The translations under genes were made by a program, and so were the position numbers. The notes beneath the pieces were generated by a model. The model saw nothing but the letters and a program-made list of their open reading frames with translations. It was not told the DNA's origin and did no database searches. This document shows, one piece after another, positions 8,326 to 16,900 of a stretch of 36,853 nucleotides of DNA; position 1 is the stretch's first letter; each line of letters begins with the position of its first letter. This DNA is from Spirochaetes bacterium ADurb.Bin133. Its GTDB lineage: Bacteria > Spirochaetota > GWE2-31-10 > MWDO01. The DNA is taken from assembly GCA_002070605.1 (NCBI GenBank), contig MWDO01000028.1, positions 1 through 36,853 of the forward strand, written 5' to 3'.

Positions 8326-8967
8326 ATGAACGAATACGCCGAATACAAGAATATCTTAATTCAAAAAACCATAAAAAATCTCGAAAAGAATTTTTTTGAC
8401 GTAATATTTTTAAAGGATAAACTCGAAGTATTATCGTACCTTAAAGAGCTCATCCCCTCCGACGCGGTTATAGGATACGGCGGGTCGAGAAGTCTTGAAG
8501 AGGTAGGTTTTTTTGAACATTTCGCTAAAGAAAACTATCCCAACCTGCTTGATAGAAGAGCCGAAGGGCTTACTCAAGATCAAAAAAGGGCTCTGCAAAT
8601 ATCCGCTCTATCTTCGGATTTTTTTCTCTGTTCCGTTAACGCGCTGTCTATGGATGGGGATTTGGTTTTCATCGATAAATGGGGCAATAGAAACGCGGCA
8701 ATGACTTTCGGTCCAAAAAACCGAATCGTAGTCGTTGGAAAAAACAAGATCGAAAAGACGTTGCCCGAGGCGATATCGAGAGCCCAAAACGTCGCCGCGG
8801 TATTAAATAACATCAGATTTAATACAAAGAACCCATGCTCCGTTCAGGGCGCCTGCGTTAATTGCTCTTCCGCCGAAAGATTGTGTTGCGTTACTACCAT
8901 TATAAGCAGATGCGCGCCAAGCAAATCAATAAAAGTCGTTATAGTCGATGAAAATTTCGGTTTTTAA
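8326..8967 (+). CDS. LUD domain protein (LutC/YkgG-like) with C-terminal cysteine cluster
   Basis: This is a 213-residue protein of the LUD (DUF162) family, related to LutC and part of LutB of the lactate utilisation complex. The family pattern is clear: IGYGGSRSLEEVG (about residues 48-60), LLDRRAEGLT, the LCSVNALSMDGDLVFID region, and TFGPKNRIVVVGKNKI (about 126-141). The C terminus adds a cysteine cluster, C-x5-C-x2-C-x6-C-C and one more near SRCAPS, which could bind a metal or Fe-S centre. No LutA or LutB gene is in the window, so lactate oxidation cannot be claimed. Many stand-alone LUD proteins of anaerobes have no known substrate. The ATG at 8326 follows an AAAGAAGAAAAG purine-rich stretch. 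Confidence 0.85.
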   Translation: MNEYAEYKNILIQKTIKNLEKNFFDVIFLKDKLEVLSYLKELIPSDAVIGYGGSRSLEEVGFFEHFAKENYPNLLDRRAEGLTQDQKRALQISALSSDFFLCSVNALSMDGDLVFIDKWGNRNAAMTFGPKNRIVVVGKNKIEKTLPEAISRAQNVAAVLNNIRFNTKNPCSVQGACVNCSSAERLCCVTTIISRCAPSKSIKVVIVDENFGF

Positions 8968-9012
8968 GAATAATCGCTTGAATTTTTTTAAAAATGATTT
9001 ATTCTCTATTAT

Positions 9013-10212
9013 ATGAAAAATATTTTATTGGCGTTGTTGATTTTATTACGCGCGCAATCTTTATTTTCTACGGAAAACTTTATATTAAGAAAGTGCGCTT
9101 TATTAAATCCAAAAAACAGTCAAAACGTTTCAACTTATAATATCATAAAAAATGAGACGATTAAAATTCTCGAAACTCAAACTTACCTAAAAAAAATTAA
9201 CTATTTTGACATAAACCGTCTAAAAAAAAATATCGATCTTATTAAAGACCTTGACAACCTCAATAATTTAAAACTTTTTTACATCAAAACAGACGTCGAT
9301 TCTTTGATTATTTTGGACGTTATAGAAGAGCGCGACCATTATACCGTCGACGTTAATATAGTCGATATTATAAATAATTTGGACTATATCAGGAGTTATA
9401 ACGTATCAAAAAGGTATTTTTACGACGATCTTAACAAATTTGCCGAATTTATAAGAAACATAACCGAAGACGATTTCAAACCGGTCGAGTTCAACGAGCT
9501 AAAAAGAAAAAAAAAGAATCAAAAAATAGTATTAAGAAACAACCCCCTATATAACCTAAGTCTCTCGGCGGGTCTGGGCGTAACTTCCGGAAACGCATCC
9601 GATAGCGAAAGTCAAATTATATTTACGGGACCAAACGTCTATATAAACATCGATACAAAACTCAAATCGTTTTATATGGGCGCGTTGTTTGAATGGACTC
9701 CGCTTTTTAACGAACCGCTCGACAGGTTTACCTCTAACGAGAACGATAAAAACAAAATATTTTTAAATAACTTTTTTGGAAGCGCCTCTTTCGGCGGACT
9801 TTTTTTTGTCGAAACTTTTCTTTTCGGAGGAGGAGCAGCTTTTTCATATCAAAACATTTATAGCCAAATTCAAAAAAATTCGAGCGGGTTGTCTGAGTTT
9901 AACGTAAAAAATTTTAATTTATTATTTTTTTACCTCAAATTTTCTTTTATCCCAATAAAAGAGGCGATTATCTCTCTGGACGTAGGTTCTTTTTTTTCAA
10001 TTACAGATATTAAAAATATTATCCCCTCAACTTTTTTTCCGCTTTACCTGAATTTTACTTTTTCATACGTTTTTTATAAAAATATTTTCTTCGAGGTAAG
10101 AATCCCCTCTTATTTGATCCAGGTAAACAACTCTCAGAATTATAGTAAAATTTATATGAAGTTTATCTTAGATATAGGGTTAGGTTTTAAAATAGAATGG
10201 TATAAAAAATGA
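9013..10212 (+). CDS. Probable outer-membrane beta-barrel protein with N-terminal periplasmic domain
   Basis: This 399-residue protein has an N-terminal Sec signal (MKNILLALLILLRAQSLFS). Residues about 20-160 alternate helices and strands and read like the small alpha/beta domain seen in TolB-N or CsgG-like proteins: DSLIILDVIEERDHYTVDV, then helices. From about residue 175 onward the sequence is alternating aromatic and glycine-rich strands, typical of an outer-membrane barrel (LSLSAGLGVTSGN and later strands). It overlaps the next gene by four bases (ATGA), and that gene has the same layout, so they are probably paralogues expressed together. No Shine-Dalgarno is visible before 9013. A possible promoter (TTGAAT 8978-8983, TATTCT 9000-9005) would start the transcript almost at the ATG. 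The barrel assignment is inferred from strand pattern. Confidence 0.75.
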   Translation: MKNILLALLILLRAQSLFSTENFILRKCALLNPKNSQNVSTYNIIKNETIKILETQTYLKKINYFDINRLKKNIDLIKDLDNLNNLKLFYIKTDVDSLIILDVIEERDHYTVDVNIVDIINNLDYIRSYNVSKRYFYDDLNKFAEFIRNITEDDFKPVEFNELKRKKKNQKIVLRNNPLYNLSLSAGLGVTSGNASDSESQIIFTGPNVYINIDTKLKSFYMGALFEWTPLFNEPLDRFTSNENDKNKIFLNNFFGSASFGGLFFVETFLFGGGAAFSYQNIYSQIQKNSSGLSEFNVKNFNLLFFYLKFSFIPIKEAIISLDVGSFFSITDIKNIIPSTFFPLYLNFTFSYVFYKNIFFEVRIPSYLIQVNNSQNYSKIYMKFILDIGLGFKIEWYKK

Positions 10213-11453
10213 AAAAACTAATATTTATATTTTTATTGTTTACCGGCGCGTCTCTTTTTTCTCAAACCGAGAGTATTTTCTATAAGATTCTCCTTAAAAA
10301 ATTTGAGAACTTAGACGAAAAAACGGAGACCGACTTTATGAAAGAGTTGATTTTTGATACCGCAAAAAAAGAATTGTCGGCTAAATTTGACGTTATCTCC
10401 TACGACGATTTTTCCGCGCCGCTAATGACGGACGACGAAGTAAAAATTCTAGCTCGGACGTCGATAGAAAAAATTGATTTTTTCTGTTCGGGTTACTACT
10501 TAGAACGCGACAACGTCGTTAAAGTTGTTTTAAAATTTTACGACGCCAATACTTCGCTTTTGATATATACAAAAGATATATATTGCGAAAACGTCGTCGA
10601 TCTATACGGAATAATCGCAAACGAGTCAAGAGATTTGATAAAATTTGCGTTTGATTATATTAACTTAAAACAAACTAAGAGTTCTAAAAAAAGCGCTTAT
10701 AGAAAAAAAGACGTCGTTAATTTAAAAGACGAAAACTTTATATTTTTTCAAACGGGACTCGTATATTCCAATCTCTATTTTCACGCTATGTCGAGAGATA
10801 TTTCAAACGATATAGATATTTCATCGTATAAAAACTGCCAAACAAATTATATCTCTCCAATGTGTAATTTTGAAATTTACAAGTCGAATAAAGACAATCT
10901 TCACGGATTCGGATTATTGTTTGAAATCCCGATTGTTTTTCCAATCCCGAGATTTTTTATGAACAACAAATTATCTATGAGTTACATTTTTGGATTTAGA
11001 AAGAAATATTTTTTTAAGTTCGGCATAGAACTGGTAAACTTGAATTACTCAAAATATTCGACCCCTTCCGGCTCGTCTATAAGCGTCTCTTTCCTGGGAA
11101 TAGGGGGTTCGTTCAATTTCAGATATATCGTCGACGCGGCTAATATTTATTTTGAGACGGGAATCGAGATTATTCCCACTATAACGCCTATTAAGAATCG
11201 AGACGGCTACGGATTCGTTCCGTTTAATTTTATCGTAAACAATAGCTCTCTGGGAGGCAGTCAATATATCCCTATTACGCTTTCTAACGCTCTCGGATAC
11301 TTTTTTAATAAAAATATCGGCATATATATATCGCATAATATATACATAATAAAAGTAGATTATAAAACTAAAGCTACTTTCAGCTACGGAAAAGACTTAG
11401 GAATAGGTAATAGAATAGCGCTGGGATTTGTTTTTAAAAGTTTTTTCAATTAA
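10209..11453 (+). CDS. Probable outer-membrane beta-barrel protein, paralogue of the upstream gene
   Basis: This 414-residue secreted protein has the signal MKKLIFIFLLFTGASLFS. Residues about 22-160 form an alpha/beta domain with IDFFCSGYYLERDNVVKVVL followed by a FYDANTSLLIYTKDIYCENV strand pair and a DLYGIIANESRDLIKFAF helix. This strand-strand-helix order is the pattern of TolB-N/CsgG-like domains. After a basic linker (about 160-175), the remainder is beta-rich with many aromatic and Gly residues, consistent with a membrane barrel. It starts inside the stop of the preceding gene (ATGA overlap), so translation is coupled. The substrate or binding partner is unknown. Downstream lies the repeat cluster and the toxin-antitoxin pair. 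Confidence 0.75.
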   Translation: MKKLIFIFLLFTGASLFSQTESIFYKILLKKFENLDEKTETDFMKELIFDTAKKELSAKFDVISYDDFSAPLMTDDEVKILARTSIEKIDFFCSGYYLERDNVVKVVLKFYDANTSLLIYTKDIYCENVVDLYGIIANESRDLIKFAFDYINLKQTKSSKKSAYRKKDVVNLKDENFIFFQTGLVYSNLYFHAMSRDISNDIDISSYKNCQTNYISPMCNFEIYKSNKDNLHGFGLLFEIPIVFPIPRFFMNNKLSMSYIFGFRKKYFFKFGIELVNLNYSKYSTPSGSSISVSFLGIGGSFNFRYIVDAANIYFETGIEIIPTITPIKNRDGYGFVPFNFIVNNSSLGGSQYIPITLSNALGYFFNKNIGIYISHNIYIIKVDYKTKATFSYGKDLGIGNRIALGFVFKSFFN

Positions 11454-11480
11454 AAGTCTTATTATCGATTAAGCGGCGCG

Positions 11481-11634
11481 GCGCATATGCGTCAAATTTA
11501 TTTTTGACACATATGGAGCTTTAATTTGACGCATATGTGTCAATTTATATCGGGGAACGTCGACGCGGCGCGGGCGGCGGCTATGAGACTCATATGTGTC
11601 AATTTATATCGGGGAGCGGCGCATATGCGTCGAA
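11481..11634. repeat. CATATG palindromic repeat cluster 2
   Basis: At least five units are visible: CATATGCGTCA at 11484-11494, TGACACATATG at 11505-11515, a nearly full palindrome TGACGCATATGTGTCA at 11527-11542, CATATGTGTCA at 11591-11601, and CATATGCGTCG at 11622-11632. The tail CAATTTATATCGGGGA follows two of them in direct orientation (from 11541 and from 11600). Between units the DNA is GC-rich (11558-11580), unlike the flanking genes. No reading frame of interest is present. Confidence 0.85.
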
Positions 11635-11668
11635 TTCTCCCGCCAAAGAGAAAAAGAAAAAAAATATA

Positions 11669-11709
11669 TTGACATTTTTTTTATTATAACTATAATGTAA
11701 CTATAGGAG
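11669..11709 (+). promoter_or_regulatory. Toxin-antitoxin promoter, operator-like repeats and ribosome-binding site
   Basis: TTGACA (11669-11674) and TATAAT (11691-11696) have a 16-base spacer and form one of the best promoters in the window. ATTATA/TATAAT (11683-11688 and 11691-11696) form an inverted repeat across the -10 box. TAACTATA occurs twice, at 11687-11694 and 11698-11705, one helical turn (11 bp) apart. Such sites are where a ribbon-helix-helix antitoxin would be expected to repress its own operon. AGGAG at 11705-11709 is the ribosome-binding site for the ATG at 11716. Confidence 0.6.
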
Positions 11710-11715
11710 CTCTCT

Positions 11716-12000
11716 ATGGTAAATTTAACTATTAGAAATATACCAAACGACATAATTAATAAGATTAAAGTTTTATCGCAAATAAATAAAAGAAGTATGA
11801 ATAGCGAAATTTTATTACTTTTAGAAACAGGTATACATAAAAAGTTAAAAGCGGGAAATGAAAAAAGACAAATTTCAAAAAATACTCAAATAAATATTTG
11901 GAAAAAATTATCCGGTTTATGGAAAGATGATAGAAACACGGATCAAATTATTAATGATATTTATTCTAATAGAACTAGCGGACGGGATTTTACTTTATGA
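11716..12000 (+). CDS. FitA/VapB-type ribbon-helix-helix antitoxin
   Basis: This is a 94-residue protein. The first about 45 residues fit the Arc/FitA ribbon-helix-helix pattern: strand VNLTIRNIPNDI, helix IINKIKVLSQINKRS, then MNSEILLLLETGI. The C-terminal part is variable and contains WKKLSGLWKDDR, the usual toxin-wrapping segment. It should neutralise the PIN toxin encoded downstream and repress the operon as a complex. Its stop overlaps the toxin start by four bases (ATGA). Codon use differs from most neighbours, with Asp mostly GAT. The assignment is strong from the pair structure. Confidence 0.88.
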   Translation: MVNLTIRNIPNDIINKIKVLSQINKRSMNSEILLLLETGIHKKLKAGNEKRQISKNTQINIWKKLSGLWKDDRNTDQIINDIYSNRTSGRDFTL

Positions 12001-12389
12001 TATTGCTTGATACCGATGTTTGCATAGAACTATTGAGGAATAATAAAACGGTAATAGAAAATCGAATTAATACGGATGATGATGTAGCCATATCATTTAT
12101 GACTGTTGCAGAATTGTTTTTTGGCGCTGAAAACTCAAATTATAGAGATGAAAACTTTAGTTTGGTAGAAGAATTTATTTTAACGGTTCCTATAATTGAT
12201 TCAGACATAAACATAATGAAAAAATTTGCTGCTATAAAGTCTGAACTAAAAAAAAGAAATGAAATAATTGCCGATGCAGATATATTGATAGCTGCTACTA
12301 CTTTAGAAAAGTGTACTAAACTTATAACAGGGAACGCCGGACATTTTGAAAGAATTAACGGTTTACAATTAGAAAATTGGATAAGATAA
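11997..12389 (+). CDS. vapC: VapC-type PIN-domain ribonuclease toxin
   Basis: This 130-residue protein has a PIN nuclease fold. Acidic metal-binding residues are D5 in ILLDTDVCIELL, E39 in MTVAELFFGAE, and D93/D95 in IADADILIAATTL. N113 in TGNAGHFERINGLQLENW is the usual last motif of VapC toxins. Family members cleave specific RNAs, often tRNA or rRNA, with Mg2+ or Mn2+; the target here cannot be told. All catalytic positions look intact, so the toxin should be active. Nine of ten Asp codons are GAT, whereas neighbouring genes use GAC heavily. The pair is flanked on both sides by palindromic repeat clusters, which together suggests recent acquisition. Confidence 0.93.
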   Translation: MILLDTDVCIELLRNNKTVIENRINTDDDVAISFMTVAELFFGAENSNYRDENFSLVEEFILTVPIIDSDINIMKKFAAIKSELKKRNEIIADADILIAATTLEKCTKLITGNAGHFERINGLQLENWIR

Positions 12390-12402
12390 AACGGCGGGGG
12401 AA

Positions 12403-12424
12403 CCGGACATAACGGCATTTGCCG
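12403..12424 (+). other. Small hairpins after the toxin gene
   Basis: CGGCA (12413-12417) and TGCCG (12420-12424) form a short GC-rich stem just after the toxin stop, and CCGG motifs lie around it. No T run follows, so this is not a clear intrinsic terminator. The GC-rich stretch continues to about 12480 and leads into repeat cluster 3. Confidence 0.3.
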
Positions 12425-12450
12425 GTTACGCGTCGCTTGCGCTTGCTGCG

Positions 12451-12590
12451 CCCAAATCCCGCTTTTATCAGGGCGCGTCCCATATGTGTCATTTTCTCTC
12501 CTAAGAATTCTATACGCCATATGTGTCAATTTCATTTATCCCATATGTGTCAAATTTCATCGAGGCGCGCCGCGTCCCATATGTGTCAAA
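12451..12590. repeat. CATATG palindromic repeat cluster 3
   Basis: There are four CATATGTGTCA units in the same orientation, at 12481-12491, 12518-12528, 12542-12552 and 12578-12588. Spacings vary (37, 24 and 36 bases), unlike a CRISPR array. The preceding CCCGCTTTTATC at about 12454 recurs inverted near 26320 in cluster 4, again beside a CATATG unit. Reading frames across this region encode only repeat-derived peptides. Confidence 0.85.
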
Positions 12591-12642
12591 TTCTCCTCGA
12601 TTTCTCCGCGCGTATGCGAGGAGAAATCGAGGGGGCGATAAT

Positions 12643-13659
12643 TTATATTTTATCCCATCTATATCCGCCGCTGAAATAAAATCCCCCTTCGGCAAGAGCT
12701 TTAAATTTCTTCCATATACCTTCGGCGTTATTGCCCGTGTCAAAATATATTTCAGAATATAATACCGCTCCGAGCCGCGTCTCTACGGATAAATACAGAT
12801 TCGCGCTATGTTCCGTTAACCCCATCGACTCGCCTAAAAAATCAAGTCCGCCAAGAGCCGAAAATCCGATCGGAAATCCGTCTAAAAATCCTCCGTAAAC
12901 AGCCCCGCCGACAAAAGGCTCTACGCCTTTAAGACCGGTATTTGCAAAATTATACTTTAACGATATTTCTAAAGAGGGCATAATAAAGTTAGTCAAATTT
13001 ATACTGAAACCCAGCGTCAAATCGTTGACAAATCTGTATCCCCATACAAAATGTACGTCAAAGTTTGACTTTACGTACGGGTCGAAAGTTCGGGGAAACT
13101 TATGCGGCGTCGGCATGCCGTAGCTGTCGATACCGGAATATTGTTCGTTATCGGAGTTATAGTATAAAAGCAATATTCTCATTAAGACTTTGGAAGCGTT
13201 TATCGATTTTTGAATAATATCCGGATCGGTTTCATTAATTATTCTGTAAACGTTATTTTTTTTATCTAATTTATAGTTTTTTAAATACCCCTTTTCGACG
13301 TTATTTATATTTAACAATACGTTCTTTTTTAGAACGGTCGAACAAAATACAATCAAGGGTTTTTCATTTTCAAGAATATAGTTATCTCCGGAATTATCGA
13401 GTTTATAGACGGAATTTATAAACGATAAATCCGTTTTATCTTTGATCTTATTTAATATTTCCGTTTCAAAACAAGTTTTATTATATGAATCTTTTATTTC
13501 GTCAAAATTCGGACCTATTTTATCCATCTTTTTTTTGGTTAATCCTTTTTCAACGTCTATTTTTAACAGTATCCCGGTCCTGCCCTGTAAAAAAAAACCT
13601 TCCTCTGCAAACAGAAAAAAAGCCGGCAAGGTAAACAGAATAACAAAATATTTTCTCAT
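12643..13659 (-). CDS. Probable outer-membrane beta-barrel protein
   Basis: This 338-residue protein has a Sec signal (MRKYFVILFTLPAFFLFA). Residues about 20-170 are mixed helix and strand. From about residue 185 to the end it shows repeated amphipathic strands with Gly and aromatic residues: VHFVWGYRFVNDLTLGFSIN, then LEISLKYNF and FVGGAVYGGFLDGFPIGFSALGG. This is typical of a small outer-membrane barrel. GGAGGG lies seven bases before the ATG at 13659. Its layout matches the two barrel genes at 9013-11453, so the three may be distant relatives separated by the toxin-antitoxin island. No enzyme motif is visible. Confidence 0.75.
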   Translation of the reverse strand: MRKYFVILFTLPAFFLFAEEGFFLQGRTGILLKIDVEKGLTKKKMDKIGPNFDEIKDSYNKTCFETEILNKIKDKTDLSFINSVYKLDNSGDNYILENEKPLIVFCSTVLKKNVLLNINNVEKGYLKNYKLDKKNNVYRIINETDPDIIQKSINASKVLMRILLLYYNSDNEQYSGIDSYGMPTPHKFPRTFDPYVKSNFDVHFVWGYRFVNDLTLGFSINLTNFIMPSLEISLKYNFANTGLKGVEPFVGGAVYGGFLDGFPIGFSALGGLDFLGESMGLTEHSANLYLSVETRLGAVLYSEIYFDTGNNAEGIWKKFKALAEGGFYFSGGYRWDKI

Positions 13660-13853
13660 TTTCGCCCTCCAAAATTTTATTCTATTATTTAATAAAAAAA
13701 CGCTAAACGCCGGGCGATTATCAAATATTATGCTAAAATTTTCAATATATTTAATATCAATTATATAGAATTCATACCGGTTTATAAAATTTAAGTTAAA
13801 TAATTAAAATTTGAAATAAATTTAAAATAAATGATTATTTTTAAAAAATATCA

Positions 13854-13882
13854 TTGACATAAATTTAGAAATATCATAAAAT
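13854..13882 (+). promoter_or_regulatory. Predicted promoter of the giant coiled-coil operon
   Basis: TTGACA (13854-13859) and TAAAAT (13877-13882) have a 17-base spacer. Transcription would start near 13889, giving a leader of about 80 bases. The rest of the 311-bp gap (13660-13853) is A/T-rich with no gene recognised. Confidence 0.6.
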
Positions 13883-13932
13883 TCTCCCGTCGGGCTTTTT
13901 TCTTTACAAAGCGCGATATATGAAACATCTTT

Positions 13933-13965
13933 AAAAAGAATCGCATATTCTTTTTTCGGGGGAGG
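13933..13965 (+). promoter_or_regulatory. Leader hairpin and strong ribosome-binding site of the giant gene
   Basis: AAAAAGAAT (13933-13941) and ATTCTTTTT (13947-13955) pair perfectly with a 5-base loop, directly before the purine-rich GGGGGAGGGGG that acts as ribosome-binding site for the ATG at 13971. The stem is A/T-rich, so it would be weak. The T run makes it look like an attenuator-like or protective leader hairpin. Confidence 0.45.
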
Positions 13966-13970
13966 GGGAT

Positions 13971-16900
13971 ATGGATCTATTAACTCTATTCTTGTCGATA
14001 TTTGGTTCTATTTCTATTGTGTTGATCGGAAGATTTCTCGATAAAAAAAATAGAAGTTTTGAAAAAATTGCCAGATTGTCTAAAAACATCAAAGAGGAGT
14101 TGTATCGTTTTGCCGAGGACAAGTTTCAGTCTTTAAAAGATTTCGACAACTGCATAGACGTTTCTCTTCAAAAAGGGGACGGACTGCTCGAAGTTTTAAA
14201 TAGTTCTATAAACGAACTCGAAGAGAGATATAATAACGTCGACAAAGAAAAGGAGAGAGTATCCTCGTTTTTTCAAAAAATAGACGTTCTGGATAGCGAC
14301 CTTCGAAATATAGCCGAACAAGCTCGAGAGATTCAAAACAGCAAAGAGCTTATAGAATCCGTTGAAAACAAAATTGATAAATTCAAGAAAGAGATAGCTC
14401 TCGTTGAAAAGGATATGTATAGAATCAGCGACGATCTCAAAAAAGAGAACGTCGAACAGTTAAAACAGATAAAATCCTCAATAATCGCGGAGACTGAGGT
14501 CGAATTGTCGTCGGTTAAAGAAAATATCTCCGCGCTAAGATCAAACTTAACGCTGGGCAATCAAGAAATGGCGTCGGCGATAAAACAAAACGGCAAAGAG
14601 TTGCGGGACGATCTGGAAAACACCCGCGCCTCTATAGAAAATCTTAAAGAGGTATACGACAAGCAATACGTCGAGTCGCTTGAACTTTTTAAAGAAGAGA
14701 TATCCTCCATCAATAATACGGTTACTAAAATGAAGGAGAATTATATCGCCGACATTGTTGAAAAAATCAAAGAAATTGATAAAAACAACGAAGATAAACT
14801 TGAGTATTATAAAAACAGTTATAAAGAGGTATATATCAACTATGACAATTTAATTAACGATAAACTGTCGACGTTAGAAAATACCGTCAATTCTTATGAA
14901 AACAGAGCTTCTAACATTGAAAAAGACTCAATTTCAAAGTACGAAGAGATAAAAAACAGGAATTTATTCGAACTACGCTCTTCGTATCAAAACATTCTGA
15001 AAGAAATCGAGCAATACGGCGCAAAAATCGGCGATAACGTCAAATTCAATATCATAACTACGGGAAAAGAGACGGAAGACAGATATAAAAATCTCTATGA
15101 AAAGCTAAAATCCCTCGAAAATGAAGCTATGAACAGAAATATCGATTTTGAAAACCAGATTGCCAAATCTATCGAATCTTTTAACAATATTCAGATGGAT
15201 TTTGATAAACGAACTTCTGAAAAACTCGATAACTTCAACGAAATGTTTGAAAGAATCGGGGCCTCGGGCTTGAATCTGGAGAATAAAATATTCGCTACTA
15301 TCAAGGATAAATTAACGGCTTTTAAAACCGACGTAAACGATAAATTAAAATCTATGGAAATAGACGTAATCAATTCAAGGTCTCTATTTGAAGAAGAAAT
15401 TAACTCTTTCTCGTTAAAAATCGGCTTAATGAAAGACGAGATAGCGAATATTGACCTAAACCTTCAAAATTCTAAAGATGCGATAGATGAAAAATCGAAT
15501 TTTATAAAGGAAGAAGCCTTTAAAGAAATCGAGAACGTTAATCTGCAAATTACAAATAACGTCTCAATGTTGAAGTCGTATTACGACAACGAAAAAGAGA
15601 AGGTTTTTGAAAAAATCGACGAATCTATAAAATCTCTGCTAAATTCCTCCGACGATAAATCTGCGGAAATTTCTCACAAATACAATCAAACGCTTGAAAA
15701 TATCGAAAAAGAATTGCAAACTATTAAAAACTCGTATTCCGATAAAATATCTGCGATTAAAAACGATATTTACGAAAACGCCAATAAAATTGAACAAGAG
15801 TTGCTCGCTAAACAAAACTCGGTCGCCGACGATCTTTTTGAGAAGTTCAACGCCGTTAAAGATGAAATTGAAAACGACAATATTAGGACCGTTGAAAATA
15901 TCAAACAATCCTTCGCCGATAAGAATACTGAAATTGAAGAGTCTCTCAATTTAATTTCCATAAAATTCTCAAACTTCAATCAGGAGATCGAAAATAACTT
16001 TTTAAAAATCGGCGACAACATAAAAGAAAAAATTACCGAAGTCGATTCAAAACTTGATTATAATATTTCGAATATAATAGACAAATCAAATTCTATAGAA
16101 AATCGATATAAAGAGAGCTCTTTAAAAATAATTGAGCAAAATAGCGTTAAAATGGAGGAATTTGATCGCGAATTTGAGGATTTAAAAGTCCAATTTGAAT
16201 ATTTTAGGGACAATATCTATAAAGACGTTCAAAGTAAAGTAGACGCGAGCTCCGAAGAAATAAACAGCCTGCTTTCATCGGGGTTGGTAAAAATAAATGA
16301 AATCAATGAAAAAGTTAAAAATGAAGCTAAAAATCTGATCGGACTTTACAAATCCGACGTTAATAAAATTAAGATTTCCATAAAAAATATCGACGAAAAG
16401 TATAACGAGAAACTATCGTCCAAATACGACGATCTTGATAAGAGTCTCCTCGCTAAAATACGCGAAGCAAACGATATTATCGAAAATATACAAGAGATCA
16501 GAAATAAATACGAATTAAAGGCGAACGAATCGTTTACCAAAGTTTACGACCTTGAAACTCTATATACTTCCAAAATTAGCGAAATTGAAGAAGAATTTAA
16601 GAACAACTCCGCAAAACTTCTTGAAAAAAGAAATATGGAAATCGAATCGTTATCCTATAATTACAACGAAATTAATGATAAGATCGAAAACTTGAAGAGC
16701 AGTATCGATAAAGTCGTCGACGATAAGATATTAAACGCAAGAAATACGATCGACGAAACTTTTGAATCCAGCAAAAACGTACTAAAAGAGTATTATCAAA
16801 AACTTGAAGAGCAAACGGTAAGAAAGATTAACGATTTTAAAGGCGATATAGTTAAGATCAAAGATACCATAAAAGGAATAGACGAAAAATACAGCCAATT

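Noticed and set aside
11481-12590. CRISPR array
   Set aside because: Units are palindromic 11-16-mers in both orientations with irregular spacing, and no cas genes are present.
12419-12762. Several short frames over repeat cluster 3
   Set aside because: They encode repeat-derived HMCQ- and DTYG-type peptides and overlap the 3' end of a real gene on the minus strand.
13881-13905. CCCGTCGGG then T run as a terminator
   Set aside because: The stem is only three to four pairs and it falls inside the predicted leader of the giant gene, so a terminator is unlikely.
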